This document shows positions 63,796 through 64,000 of a stretch of 64,000 nucleotides of DNA, piece after piece. The translations under genes and the position numbers were made by a program. Source of the stretch: CAIVAT01 sp049317265 (GTDB taxonomy: Bacteria; Bacteroidota; Bacteroidia; Bacteroidales; FEN-979); contig JBMOIP010000008.1 of assembly GCA_049317265.1 (NCBI GenBank), positions 1 to 64,000 of the forward strand, in the 5' to 3' direction. The first letter of the stretch is position 1, and every line of letters starts with the position of its first letter. The notes beneath the pieces are model-generated. The model did no database searches. It was not told the DNA's origin and saw only the letters and a list, made by a program, of their open reading frames with translations.

Positions 63796-64000
63796 TCATT
63801 CCAGCGTTGGCGGCATCAGTTTATAAATGACCGGTGTAACAATCCTGGAAAGAAGGGTCGAACTGATCAGGCCGCCGATAATAACGATCGCCAGCGGCGA
63901 TATGAGTGGATTCGTCGATATCGCGATAGGCATCAGGCCGCCGATGGCAGTCAGTGAGGTGAGAATGATGGGCAGGAACCTGATCTCGGAAGCGCTCCGG
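63796..64000 (-). CDS. RND efflux transporter, C-terminal end (partial)
   Basis: The last 67 residues of an AcrB/CusA-type inner-membrane pump are visible, cut by the window edge. The reading RFLPIILTSLTAIGGLMPIA is the conserved periplasmic-end helix of such pumps. SPLAIVIIGGLISSTLLSRIV and TPVIYKLM follow as the last membrane segment, ending in TGA. The substrate class (drug, metal or hydrophobic compound) cannot be told. Confidence 0.88.
   Translation of the reverse strand, partial: RSASEIRFLPIILTSLTAIGGLMPIAISTNPLISPLAIVIIGGLISSTLLSRIVTPVIYKLMPPTLE

Overview
The window comes from the chromosome of a free-living or environmental member of the Bacteroidota, probably Bacteroidales/Marinilabiliales-like. 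The evidence is five proteins with type IX secretion (T9SS) C-terminal sorting domains, a SusC/RagA-type TonB-dependent porin, a LytS/LytTR two-component pair, an ABC-2 permease/M1 peptidase fusion typical of the phylum, and TAnnTTTG promoter-like boxes close upstream of many starts. No rRNA, tRNA, CRISPR array, prophage or complete insertion sequence was recognised.

Layout. 0.5-10 kb: one giant, low-complexity T9SS surface protein. 10-14.4 kb: a tiny PID-motif surface peptide with a polytopic membrane protein, a flavodoxin-fold quinone reductase, a lipoprotein, and a LytS/LytTR two-component system. 14.4-19 kb (minus strand): an ABC ATPase and its permease/M1-peptidase fusion. 19-25 kb: a short SusC-like porin without SusD, an MscS channel and a small exported protein. 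25-30 kb (minus strand): aldo/keto reductase, an ECF sigma factor with a His-rich membrane partner, and a four-gene ABC-2/LolA-like operon. 30-33.2 kb: a cell-wall cluster with two different L,D-transpeptidases and an NlpC/P60 peptidase. 33.2-36.4 kb: ATP-grasp enzyme, DUF1295 membrane protein and OmpA-like protein. 36.5-40.4 kb: a LamG/Ig T9SS protein ending at a strong bidirectional terminator. 40.5-42.2 kb: zinc alcohol dehydrogenase and an exported protein. 42.6-46.8 kb: a compact glycan-type operon (SGNH hydrolase, UDP-GlcNAc 2-epimerase, FAD enzyme, glycosyltransferase) in which the epimerase has an in-frame stop near its C-terminus.

46.9-53 kb is an AT-rich four-gene island: a putative outer-membrane protein, a TPR-CHAT caspase-like lipoprotein, a CHASE2 membrane sensor with no output domain, and a FecR-like exported protein. 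It looks like a self-contained cell-envelope sensing/proteolysis module and is the best candidate for an undescribed system. 53-64 kb holds a metallophosphoesterase lipoprotein, two related beta-propeller-like T9SS proteins, a pirin, an FMN-binding protein, an HxlR regulator with a secreted class C serine hydrolase, an isolated T4 gp19-type tail-tube protein, and the C-terminal end of an RND efflux pump cut by the window edge.

Between the genes are several families of palindromic repeats: CCCTCCCC-core hairpins (three sites, one a 169-bp element with 20-bp perfect terminal inverted repeats), two adjacent 28-bp perfect palindromes that differ by compensating changes, and ACAGAG/CTCTGTG elements at 19.0 and 54.9 kb with a related fragment at 21.85 kb. 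Functional calls rest on motif recognition by eye; no database search was run.
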